This document shows positions 39,901 through 42,644 of a stretch of 42,644 nt of DNA, one piece after another. A model generated the notes under the pieces. That model searched no databases and was not told the DNA's origin. It saw only the letters and a list, made by a program, of their open reading frames with translations. The stretch is from a virus. The number at the start of each line of letters is the position of its first letter. Position 1 is the first letter of the stretch. The stretch covers positions 1-42,644 of IMG/VR virus record IMGVR_UViG_3300033148_004505; one strand, 5' to 3'. The translations under genes and the position numbers were made by a program.

Positions 39901-42644
39901 TTAATCGTGCTAAAGACAACACTCAGCTTGTAAGGATTATTAATAGTGAAATTGAGAAGAGGATTAATGCTTTAAAAGAAATTGATGTTAAAAGAAAAGA
40001 ATTACTAGCAGAGTATAAAAAAGCTTCTCCTGAGATGAAAAGAAAAATGAGCGGTACGGATTTTGCTGACGTGTTGTCTAGTTTGAACCAGCAGTATAAA
40101 AAGCAACGAGATGTTTTTAGATTGCTGTTTGCTGATCCTTTTATTGAATTAAACAAATCAATGACTAAGACTAATAAGATACTAGGTATTTTAGATACTA
40201 ATACTAAACGTTATAGTGAGGAATTAAATAAATTAGCTCAAATTATTGGTGATGTACGACCATTTATGAAAACATATGAGGCATTGGCTCAATTAGGACG
40301 TGGGTTAGCTGCTGCAGATCAGGCAATGGTTAAATTAAAAGCTAGTTTAAACCTTAGTGAGGCATTAAATGCGTTGGAAGATTCTATAGCTAAGGTTAGA
40401 GGTATGCTTATAGGTGGAGAACATCCATTGGCTCCACAATATCCTATTTATGAAATGCTGCAGGCTGGAGTCCCTGCAGATCAGTTGTTTTCGTTTAATA
40501 AATACCAACAGCGTTTATTACAGATTGTTATGTCGCAAGGCAGAATGCCTACAAAAGAAGAACAACAGCGTGTAGAATTAGATAGAAGAATAGCAATTGC
40601 AAATTATGAGAATCAGCGTACTTTGCGTAAAATAGCAGAGCAAGTTAGCGGTGGAAGACAGCTTTTTACAACATTGTATGAAGAACGTAGGAGAGCTAGA
40701 GAGCTAGTTGTTACTGGTGGCGGAACAAGAGCTGAGGAAGTTGCTGATGTTATAGATAAATATATGCAAATATTGAAGGAAAGATTATCAAAGGCATACG
40801 AGGTAGTTGGTGTTACTACTGAAGGAAGGTTGAAGTTGAGAGGGTTTGGTCCTGAAGAATTGCAGAAGTTTATGGCTGAATTTGAAGCTGAAGTTGTACC
40901 GTTGCTTAGCCAATTAGGAAGTGATGGTGAAAAATTGAGAGAGGTTTTTAGGAAGAAAGTAGACGAAATTGCTAGAGGGGACCAATTAAAAACTAATGGC
41001 GAGAAGTTAGACCATTTAGCTAATATATTACATGATGAAACTAATAAGTTTTTAAATAATATGGATAAATCATTAGATCAAATGTTGATTTTAATGACGA
41101 AAGATTTTAGCGAAAGGTATAAGGATAGTACAAAAGTTTTGTCTGATTTAAAGAATTTAAGTAAAAAGCTGGGTGATGTGTTTTTTAATAACGACAAAAA
41201 AGCAGTTGGTGGTATTATTACTGGGCCAGGAGGTCCGCGTGAAGACAAAGTTCCTATTTTGGCAAGTCCAGGCGAGTATATCATTAGAGCTGACTCAGCT
41301 AAAAGGCTTGGAAAAGAAGTGTTGGATTATATAAACCAACGTGGGGAGTTACCAATTAAACATAGAACGTCTAGTATTTTAACAGGCGAGAAGGATGGTG
41401 TAAGCGAACATCTTCAGAAGCAAGTTGTTGTAAAAATGGCTGACGGTGGCCATATTGTTGAATCTATAACTTTAGTGCCAAAGTTAATAGAGAAAGCTAA
41501 TATAGATAAGATTTATAACTATGCAGACATACCGTTAGCGTTGTTGGGTAAATCAGCATCATATTTAACGGATACTGCAAAGCGTATACAAAAATCACGG
41601 TTAAAAACAGATAAAAATGTGTTTAAGAAAGGATTAGCTGCTTTTAATGAAATTATGTTGTACGGCGGAGCGTCAGCTTTAAAATCTGTGGAATCTATTG
41701 GTAGGTTAGGCGTAGCTAATGTTAAATTTATGTTAGATCCGTATAGCGGCAGTAAAAAATTATTTGGGACTCTTACTAATATTGTAAATAATAAAGACGT
41801 GTTGTTTTCTGCGTTGCAGGACGAGTTTGAAGGTTACAAGCAAGATATAACTAAGGGAGGTACTAAGATTACTGGCGAATTATTAGCATCGTTAGGTGTT
41901 GGTGCTTTAGTGTCTAAGGTTGGAAAACTTAGTAAAAACGTTGTATCGTTGAAAACGTTAGTAGGAAATAAAAATAAATTTAGAAATTTTGGCATAACTG
42001 TATCAAAGTTTAATGAAAATGATTTTACATCGTTTTTTAATTTGTTTGATAAATTTGAACAAAAACTACCTAAAAATTTGTTTAAAGATTTTTATTTTAA
42101 ATCTATAGGCAGTTTACGCAAAAGTGGTTTTAATAAACTAGATTTTGCTAAACCTAAGACTGATGTTGTTCGTGATGTTAAGTATGCTCCAGATGATTTT
42201 GTAAATATGATTAAGACAAATAAAGAGTCTCCTACAAAATTAGCTTATTCGATGGGCGAAGATATTTTTAATAAGGGCAAACTACGTATAGCTGATTATA
42301 AAAATCTTGTTAAAGCTGGTAAAATTTTAAAGGCTGAGGTTGATAGAGTTCGTGCTGCTAAGGAATTTGATAAGTATATATCTTCTGCTACTAATTCGCA
42401 GGTTGTGCGTGAAGCTATTGAATCTGTACAATCATTAATGGCTCTTAAAAAAGGAAAAACTTTATCAAGGGTAAGTGCTTGGAAATATTATCAAGAATTG
42501 TTTGAAAAAGGCCAATTGGAGTTTGGAAGTGGAGGTCAGGTTGATGACTCATTTAAGTTTGTAAATCCAATCACTTGGTGGTTGAAGAAGCTTGGGTTTA
42601 TTACTAAAACCCAAAACGTTTTTTCAGCTAGCGATCGAGCTATG
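21942..42644 (+). CDS. giant tape measure fused to RNA polymerase and nuclease domains (3' partial)
   Basis: One frame is open from TTG 21942 (AGGAGG 11 nt upstream; stops at 21924, 21933 and 21936 exclude an earlier start) to the last base, giving at least 6,901 residues. Domains in order: helical N-terminus; DEDDh exonuclease about 218-425; RNA polymerase beta-type part about 1070-1250; beta-prime-type part about 1995-2140; RecB-family nuclease about 2955-3085; Gly/Pro linker 3225-3259; TP901-type tape-measure core about 3765-4130; long helical region; 71-residue repeats about 5731-5972; GPGG...SPGEYII at 6426-6448; then a mixed C-terminal region with a hydrophobic patch (LLASLGVGALVSKVG). 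I found no in-frame Cys codon. Residues 425-1070, 1250-1990, 2140-2950 and 4130-5730 are mainly helical with no motif I can name. At about 1.5 A per residue the whole chain would span about 1 micrometre, and the part after the linker about 0.55. It follows two chaperone-like genes, as tape measures do. Enzyme functions are inferred from motifs; assembly and injection roles are inferred from family knowledge. Confidence 0.9.
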   Translation, partial: MPPTDKYTILLKTIIDNPNIDKEKKDLIAQFVKVVKAIEKLSAVTERTAKKAPTSTDISVDIRKLLKRLGILEDLNSKLGILIKQLGKVGASEQVKPLIDELRKALNIESVVSKLDKINIVPAVRDLLGELVRLRNEVKKLKDPSISKDLEELLRVLLSSSKNNVKITNLLEELKRKLNIKTYNKPIQINSPELEVAGRTLKLAGKDLSEAIEKLKRKQAVLFDLETSEIIKRGIEKGLAKHIRQIGYQKGTINQLLQGTAKRGEIFIKPSKRVQELYNKGEIDKAVEAYKKELGDLGAASVDLKEELKRVMKYGKELEYALQEFKDILKDSSTVIGHNIASFDLRILDKKFKEVGIKLEGAVSNYIDTLELARKEFPERPSKSLESFKKDFEAAGIKIRDFGREMHDALHDTEVARLLLRAEAKIGKEYVAAKTGLVTTIKQAGKQLANDVKEASKSFKILSDVNIETADVVKKARKQMKRLQLDIKDVRTLRSGLQTFDFKPMTIKPTPTGMDLRTPPGIPGMERTVALVRDMSKSLYKLQETIIKSLENGLSKGMEIIKDEAGNVFQLAKGGREYEIKIANVRQLTKDLERIYNKTIPGGATPKYLINLFKEAYVSAQLSKHIDESRMAEKVAISLRRLSSEEANNLGRVVGQLYTSLKQGKLNIQDIAKRPDLYDLYKNLVLVSEAEEKLNQQYIRRLAIPAAKISKRGIVSFETKYGSERVASQFATITTGLEKLVNELERIGAPRMQVLEYRQQVGALPLRIRSGSPEEAKANKLAYELMQKLVAKGATAFTREGYQRAIALRKLELKQFTPEQAREFLNTVKSLDDLREEAKKLKISALEAAKALDEIHIDNFYDMLEKLFLKGRPIPFLERQAKRLGSPFDQSVRRAISAVVNELQGLLPLAEPGRVKREAYQEKLLRVFTRKPVEELRPEEQKKVIIETNLLWKDILERSKKLQEPLIRAKPYLGQFEATSLNLSDAASSELQEFTQNFESSVKELNRNMMSLNAANVRALAPFKEFSSIQRQLSYTTAALGGGVVTKKGIKPLEVPRVLSKTEEELIESGKYGAGYGLNVLTELRHTAGTFEDQILISGRLAKTFTKIVKNLVKPAEKLSEEGVISKLESGVQRLTPRAARFFERDLKEVMDKFQTILGVPQKYKGRADLAEIGKEVVNVIREHRGETIEVQTAKIAEVFLNYFGRKFATRFGTKGVSVAIKPGEALGYAKIPKSMGDLLAELFEKEVERADDVIKSQISDLARVLRRAGNAFILDLFSDASKGLVTEETAKKYRALFDKVYTTFEEFFNRKLPRNLEGIKTIKELYKETFGEKRKLYVEKPIEARISSRGIAKRGLMPEIMEGLVTNLLGPTATGGVVLKDVIPKKAFLESKKAREELNKIMKELGYESIGSFKKVIENLRLEKADLDQATINKLRKFESQWDVYTKVRTEFGKKLKSFVAPKFLQIIEEPTLFKEWSPEEIAKGLKGLKLDYQSFAAYMDIFGEGSSMIKELGKSLSFTSREGWDLIKAFQLLDPSMKQFKESLLKSLPEVSVDEVRKFEKSTGTLEDFKDTIFDLSRFPTEFKLKIPTTAIGAKRAYEELYIPSAAVRKTYQEELLGKAAPTNLGRYLDNLIAAAQKVEQYYKMLASGSIGKASELQEKTVTTIRNALVEELTKYIKTFRVWERQGPTEEQIVRMSEVVNRFKKALTEREAPAVYQTGGAITEKEVVESLERNTKSQYKYSTVLGRISDLLIGASPQSLIDEERKLTAALAMYKQTGKIPQEFTTPQYFKKLQYFGGNFEKMINTFLSRIEAKKKAPAIFDIELEAGNLTEFAKRIGLSVQEAIEEALNKAKENLSKAKVRYFTELGKSLIGKKKGIEEAFFRRVTPAITGKAVVAITDKTKELAELLETLRDTKFAVDLDIPGLRKLLDGLRELKKEHFKYIKRAKELGLPVLREGEIGISPHMAQRIKVRTGERNEREITLANLIKKQGRAFVESVRYPFTGTLSVQPRIARLLSALPSKYAIAEPGMPQLDLAKLTKIIGTLREYVGVVPREKRVYLSKDIKSLVERREEEWAKGTEEGAKKAKALTEAIEKLLKVINDATPKFLAHEQKLDFDGDALFIHTGALKESRKEIEAHYKALQDDVTSVRTLFRSVFTAIKEGETKSLAEMAYIFGKRHPAEQGYAFLTKPYIREKVANLKMPEVMQGLFSYQSAAKDIKKGSKEWREAVQKWSKEFLKTEILPEVFSKFNVSPEQQTEYLKKVDESNHGFIKASSGLEDAINSMAKELVRQQLWEKKYTDAISGQLYKLHTGQTVEGISRLLRISEVETGFGKGLAGTGKFVAPPSPEFLKKWPKASVALAGKPVEEFSARVNEILRFIIQKGMDVKHAGVKAVGTIVLENIAKKGGIKTIMGAIKQHADDFDELLDFEQQIINSAKLRLGKLSTKLLKRELQLFEPDVDLQTLSSDRDKLIKRIVSHLGLEATFKELYSQIERQAIKATEVALAKKLKELPEGRTKATLLQDIAAAGGLRRLAEERVLKQAKSERGITIPSTIIANLQPLYQMRTSMETLKSVAGRTRVKLPVEQLVLPKGEQGKEFAQRLEEATKAAHVLTSAMEQAAQAPKRGMHGLMVLSAIKTRYKELSEVEEFVKQLRGTGGITGGPGTLFGNLLKQVAAEKNINLQQRLMNINDWLETLPKLIKGVKSKVQPIYEKAGLPPLMPQEEEAIKAEFLAKAGKNIMATAKEFARRVLGGEVKPEQFERTVAEIANTLSNYYEFIATIQEKLRRISEVANVVPLQKEYIRIAFKGVDPTKGIKDFIDSTEDLNRQVVNSYNISSHEVEQWYKEVQRRDISKQIKDDTAKTKELVDSVSQAADDLTEGLSDVIIRRKTKALRNLLKKAEGGQLAEQETELYKLFRASALHRGGTFGGGRQLEAIVSEMVGVPKKYPVLMELTSARGILLHRKIQKEFLRKFPKAEIEKPIEDFESGITGHLDVLYEKAGKKVITDIKTIYNTRTFERLKEIAKDITNRRITIQDKLDELKSQNVISQIDKDVIRRLEDYLSQINVYLKHVEGAVGEILFVSTQRPEERFTIPIGEFDPVRFKADIATVRKAQSIVASTIDAISKGEPIPKDLFKSMPEVYDYVVSELKKLGPDEFIKRLPKRPVEELQRSAREILSTLTEQETQVAERLSRELLDYYRRLGGTRGGEKTFQYWLTTSAGGGGGMGSVPPGGGVPPTYGPPPGGVGGAGGEGGGFDDEYYRRIKDIIAKIKRGQELSSQEKIKLYNTYKELQDIVYSMSEDDELNKQTIQTLRAIEKYINEAGLTEASINKVKEQLRRLGEIKGTIPSYGEFRRFKPEYKEPMRPEAKFRNLKAMFQEAVRYYGLGDVKEGERYSTEIYKLLKKTREEGPSVELARQIREAIMKLPEEKRGGLVRIWMLYKKEVGEYFLKRLEDLRQKIDEEASGPEAERAYREFEAVVNRYVKNIENTLGQTSDIYTKAVDSAKKTKFVAPELAKLVGIYRDPEQLARLIEQRAMIRPKFKSIYDMLVGDLKSGSINEMLSPIYKVQTAFDMLAKLDPKLKALIEDADLLRRMGDKVLNAWDFKTLLEGVIQLRNALEAYNRLQIGGFAGPAEEFTIEARKNLEETIKYFRQLERTLSTLSTRSKLGIVNVPQFIAPEAQRLLHKRNIAAIREYFKKAAGEGGPPIGKAFTYRYKVMDPATKQVLDSISVEFRKIGEESLEAGKKVGIFTEKTEDLVKLVQGRRGFGQAFGRVVRWGVASRTVYGLVAAFKEMVNVIADVQTGMAVLRQVMNPLQTDFDALQQSAVNFAKEFGLPIRQVIDAMRVFAQQGLAQAEVIDRTRSSLLAANVTTLAAEDATEALTAAVKIYGQEGESTIRFLDAWTEVESRHAITSKNLALALRKSAAAAKTAGVTFDQLNAIVTGIGETTRQTGNEIGTSLRFIFRRLYSKKAPQMLETLGIPVIGETGELRSAFDVLGDLADRWGDLTKVQRLNIATAIGGRRHYNSIIVLMEHWNDVLDTLSDSINSKGAAERRNAIIMETYAKKIQQLRAAVVELQLQFGKYALPIATKFVNGMRYLIESISNISPAIKVAAAALGGFFLIMTKGQGVINRLTDYIKSFSSMTSLVKSDFMKKLGAGIFEVFGKMPKGLNVNVTGLKVIGESARSIRDLETVLGKTGYVLAKFGRVWNDVLSIMAQKGVSVFEAVGKVFGWLGKVIRKVAEAFGFSNKLLTAIFTTMSAGLKSGEKAFYSLAKAAGVPAVKFQEWAQINSTFVKSFGPLAATVAAGIPVYGKLSDAIKRVTFSAEGYEKSLSGIRRKQSSELQTISDLAKRYANLENKLRKINKLSAEPITKELAREEYISPILQYDKLVSDYSDFANEIARTAPDLVLYFDKFGNAVLNSGYKFNEGIELMRKAKLSEMADTNIKALEKFAEELTNSSTFSARFRSELKKFVKEVPAAGPILAKFIQVSPAQELKEAVDAMNKILEVKLPLSPAFDKLFNKYYEQLIKARNKFREAYKRFGEILSELPPGLSPAKVTLLLDREIFKPMYEMIIQQRRSLQRLAEKGIIDWRDVLGVQVLRTLHPERQLDFAGVLTKEMARQAEIIERKGEVFAGDTIVFMKDIDKYMKVAGQQGIVKFREGLGWFVEVFDKELRQVREVPLDAVEQFIDSVFPAHRMVEAIDRNLDILKENLTGAAAGMVGITQQEFRKLYNLGPRFFENIPTEVLMQTSKGINITTGKFGEIPFKETFAKDLKKYFFEPLDQLNQLTEPLAKRLGAQAPLSKGLEEQINKLQKLISNNQIYVQLIRTYAELEKTIASITRTVEANIAVEKERFKVLEHTAGLLRGLSEQLKDVDYGIRDLSKLSIQQRAFIRELALPPERRVITERTKNIQIAMLRRAGVMQELEAIVRHAAEARYIVRQSREAGTQLTPQELEGMKEAVAKGISPIESRKLKIQTDIRKYQVETVNKLDDIVNLLDEQRATAFRKNEIDRLTKLIESKIAYAFSERKAGKLLAGGVDFRSALLDSTKVYFDRLVKLRKFYIAKNQAELVRHVDTALDRISKDLVKKFGIAEAMRFASTQPSRFIKPFRAVNEPAYYADYFKGRYTVERLLASITNTRTLRMFVAGLEARASGMIPAGVGGKNKEQYWSKMIDKYSAQSIVASKEFKELKKALDAQYKPLWLSSETLQKLLFTQLGLAHIFKRSAEREAYGYEIQLEQLKEQRKALKVQYKTGKISQEEYKKQVTPILQKIGETSLAYKEAKSTFRRRASFEAVSLMGGAFSQFARSLGVSEKALKTFDSAAMSAIASWWLWSKFTKEKAPKVIGDAIKTIKDKISEAEFTTAKGKAKAFFGIGAEGAIKKSIDKVKEYLEREGKKKKDIFTDKEKQDIIKARGDIPKVAKELKKEDVKNLDVQHAILKTNKDQTLLLSSIEENTRRSSELGEQQLKHDTKDGKVDDNKEFRKAASIAEDIKKKVDEIKKAQLMEGGSAADKISTALASLFIMTGGRYLTAKSQLPNQLAIAREQQAKVTTAFKNLIDKYDKEVANVLMKFITKREKIEAAPELTKEQKAIDIQKAANEMYNEFAKLVESKENVLRAINEGISISKELHRLDLVSTTAIKAFNDFLFNIRDSYIRAVVEFKYSTRQIGAAAGLPMLQEIQPVKIAQELTPTERLMRLGGGDWKKFYINLQSFRKAYNVLVEQVRSTMKEASDNTVSLTNELFKYDVSGGYATFRKVFNAALEEFSENVEDSAKMLEHVSRARVGYTNMLRNSYKDKIRDVVNEQLEWLGERYNNIDTAVVNGVKKIFNVTLEKSSRDVERLTEALKRTPLAKIKFMDVLKVDEYKDKVSKIVNKKLGWLGEQYRDINDTMTIKLKKIFKRVLEESSNRVKYLAKMLERIPLAKIGYMDMFKGGRYEGKVKEVISRRLEQLGKQYKDLNDVMTTNLEYIQNIKPFVDKINRAKDNTQLVRIINSEIEKRINALKEIDVKRKELLAEYKKASPEMKRKMSGTDFADVLSSLNQQYKKQRDVFRLLFADPFIELNKSMTKTNKILGILDTNTKRYSEELNKLAQIIGDVRPFMKTYEALAQLGRGLAAADQAMVKLKASLNLSEALNALEDSIAKVRGMLIGGEHPLAPQYPIYEMLQAGVPADQLFSFNKYQQRLLQIVMSQGRMPTKEEQQRVELDRRIAIANYENQRTLRKIAEQVSGGRQLFTTLYEERRRARELVVTGGGTRAEEVADVIDKYMQILKERLSKAYEVVGVTTEGRLKLRGFGPEELQKFMAEFEAEVVPLLSQLGSDGEKLREVFRKKVDEIARGDQLKTNGEKLDHLANILHDETNKFLNNMDKSLDQMLILMTKDFSERYKDSTKVLSDLKNLSKKLGDVFFNNDKKAVGGIITGPGGPREDKVPILASPGEYIIRADSAKRLGKEVLDYINQRGELPIKHRTSSILTGEKDGVSEHLQKQVVVKMADGGHIVESITLVPKLIEKANIDKIYNYADIPLALLGKSASYLTDTAKRIQKSRLKTDKNVFKKGLAAFNEIMLYGGASALKSVESIGRLGVANVKFMLDPYSGSKKLFGTLTNIVNNKDVLFSALQDEFEGYKQDITKGGTKITGELLASLGVGALVSKVGKLSKNVVSLKTLVGNKNKFRNFGITVSKFNENDFTSFFNLFDKFEQKLPKNLFKDFYFKSIGSLRKSGFNKLDFAKPKTDVVRDVKYAPDDFVNMIKTNKESPTKLAYSMGEDIFNKGKLRIADYKNLVKAGKILKAEVDRVRAAKEFDKYISSATNSQVVREAIESVQSLMALKKGKTLSRVSAWKYYQELFEKGQLEFGSGGQVDDSFKFVNPITWWLKKLGFITKTQNVFSASDRAM
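22593..23216 (+). other. domain: DEDDh (DnaQ-like) 3'-5' exonuclease
   Basis: All five catalytic positions are present and in order within the giant protein: VLFDLETSE (D224, E226), IGHNIASFD (D344, with H338-N339) and HDALHDTEVARLLL (H407, D412, the H-x4-D of the DEDDh subgroup). The spacing between motifs I and II is longer than usual because of a charged helical insert at about 255-330. The fold removes nucleotides from 3' ends of DNA or RNA. In a virion protein it could degrade host nucleic acid or trim entering ends. Confidence 0.85.
25149..25691 (+). other. domain: RNA polymerase beta-type double-psi barrel
   Basis: Two beta-subunit signatures occur in the right order. GLNVL...TFEDQILISGRL (E1092, D1093) matches the GQN...NFEDAILISERL region that holds E813/D814 in E. 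coli. GRKFATRFGTKGVSVAI carries two lysines exactly eight apart (K1207, K1215), as in GDKMAGRHGNKG with K1065/K1073. These lysines contact the RNA 3' end and NTP. The flanking lobes of a cellular beta subunit are not recognised. Together with the DFDGD domain it makes a single-chain two-barrel polymerase likely. Confidence 0.8.
27924..28361 (+). other. domain: RNA polymerase beta-prime-type double-psi barrel (DFDGD)
   Basis: VRYPFTGTLSVQP (R2002, P2004) resembles the RxPTLHRLGIQAFEP strand of beta-prime. About 115 residues later LDFDGDALFIH (D2118, D2120, D2122) matches NADFDGDQMAVH, whose three aspartates hold the catalytic Mg. A helical insert separates the two. No Cys-type zinc site is present. 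Single-chain two-barrel polymerases with this motif are known from SPbeta YonO and crAss-like phages. The domain lies about 900 residues after the beta-type motif, in the order beta then beta-prime. Confidence 0.85.
30804..31196 (+). other. domain: RecB-family PD-(D/E)XK nuclease
   Basis: The motif set is complete: RGILLHRKIQ (H2966), ITGHLDVLYEK (D2998), VITDIKT (D3011, K3013) and SQINVYLKH (Q3068, Y3072, the QxxxY that marks the RecB/Cas4/AddB branch). A 50-residue helical insert lies between DIK and QxxxY. There are no cysteines, so the Fe-S cluster of Cas4 and AddB is absent. Metal-dependent cutting of DNA is expected. Confidence 0.8.
31614..31718 (+). other. domain boundary: Gly/Pro linker in the giant protein
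   Basis: Residues 3225-3259 are almost only Gly and Pro (GGGGGMGSVPPGGGVPP and similar), the one clear low-complexity spacer in the chain. It separates the enzyme-bearing half from the tape-measure half and would be flexible and accessible to protease. Confidence 0.8.
33234..34331 (+). other. domain: TP901-type phage tail tape measure core
   Basis: Residues 3765-4130 show the TP901/PhageMin_Tail pattern: FGRVVRWGVASRTVYGL, a helix with AKEFGLPIRQVIDAMRVFAQQGL, then AALTAAVKIYG-type and KTAGVTFDQLNAIVTGIGE segments, TGNEIGTSLRFIFRRL, LETLGIPV and LADRWGDLTKVQRLNIATAIGG. A hydrophobic stretch (AAAALGGFFLIM) follows. This is the most specific evidence that the giant protein sets tail length. 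Confidence 0.9.
39132..39857 (+). repeat. tandem 71-residue repeats in the giant protein
   Basis: About 3.5 copies. Unit landmarks YKDK/YEGK recur at bases 39345, 39558 and 39771, exactly 213 nt apart. Each unit has (Q/R/K)LxxLGxxYxxI/L, KKIF...LExSS, a leucine-rich helix and PLAKI-x-MD. The first copy is diverged. Helical units of fixed length suit a protein that acts as a ruler. Confidence 0.85.
41205..41339 (+). other. domain: tape-measure C-terminal motif (GPGG...SPGEYII)
   Basis: GGIITGPGGPREDKVPILAS followed by PGEYIIRADSAKRLG (residues 6426-6457) matches the GG-x-V-x-GPG...DxVPAxLSPGEYVI...A...G pattern found towards the end of many siphovirus tape measures, here at 6442-6448 for SPGEYII. 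A related VKMADGG lies about 50 residues later, and SGGQVDD near the window edge. Confidence 0.8.

Noticed and set aside
1-42644. tRNA or rRNA genes
   Set aside because: I saw no cloverleaf with a T-loop signature and no rRNA-like stretch; a tRNAscan run would settle this.

Overview
This is one strand-coherent stretch of a tailed bacteriophage genome (Caudoviricetes). It is AT-rich, and every supportable gene is on the + strand in the order head, connector/fibres, neck, tail tube, tail chaperones, tape measure. I see a single tail-tube-type protein, no sheath candidate, and a very long tape measure, so siphovirus morphology is the best inference. Strong AGGAGG-type ribosome sites and low GC fit a Firmicutes-like host, but the sequence does not prove it. 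Stops are used as in code 11.

Layout: 1-142 holds the end of an upstream region and copy 1 of a GC-rich structured RNA element. 143-4245 is the head module: a capsid protease-like protein, two small capsid-surface candidates, a coiled-coil scaffold and the major capsid protein. 4256-6984 is an accessory insert: a hairpin, an HNH endonuclease, a Vsr-like homing endonuclease and a membrane protein. 7010-7077 is copy 2 of the RNA element. 7127-14930 holds connector-, fibre- and neck-type genes. A second Vsr-like endonuclease, the internally duplicated tail tube protein and a third endonuclease follow to 19800. A small protein and two tail-assembly-chaperone-like proteins lead to 21856.

The main discovery is the last gene. 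From a TTG at 21942 one reading frame stays open to the end of the window: at least 6,901 codons, with no in-frame cysteine codon. Read by hand, it carries in order a DEDDh 3'-5' exonuclease, the beta-type and then the beta-prime-type catalytic signatures of a cellular-type two-barrel RNA polymerase (FEDxILIS, K-x7-K, RxP, DFDGD), a RecB-family PD-(D/E)XK nuclease, a 35-residue Gly/Pro linker, a TP901-type tape-measure core, 71-residue tandem repeats, and a GPGG...SPGEYII motif. The natural inference is a tape measure that carries its own RNA polymerase and nucleases into the host with the DNA, possibly after cleavage. I know of virion RNA polymerases and of giant tape measures, but not of this fusion.

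Other points of note are the duplicated tail tube protein, which fits an ultra-long tail, and the homing genes placed beside the capsid and tube genes.
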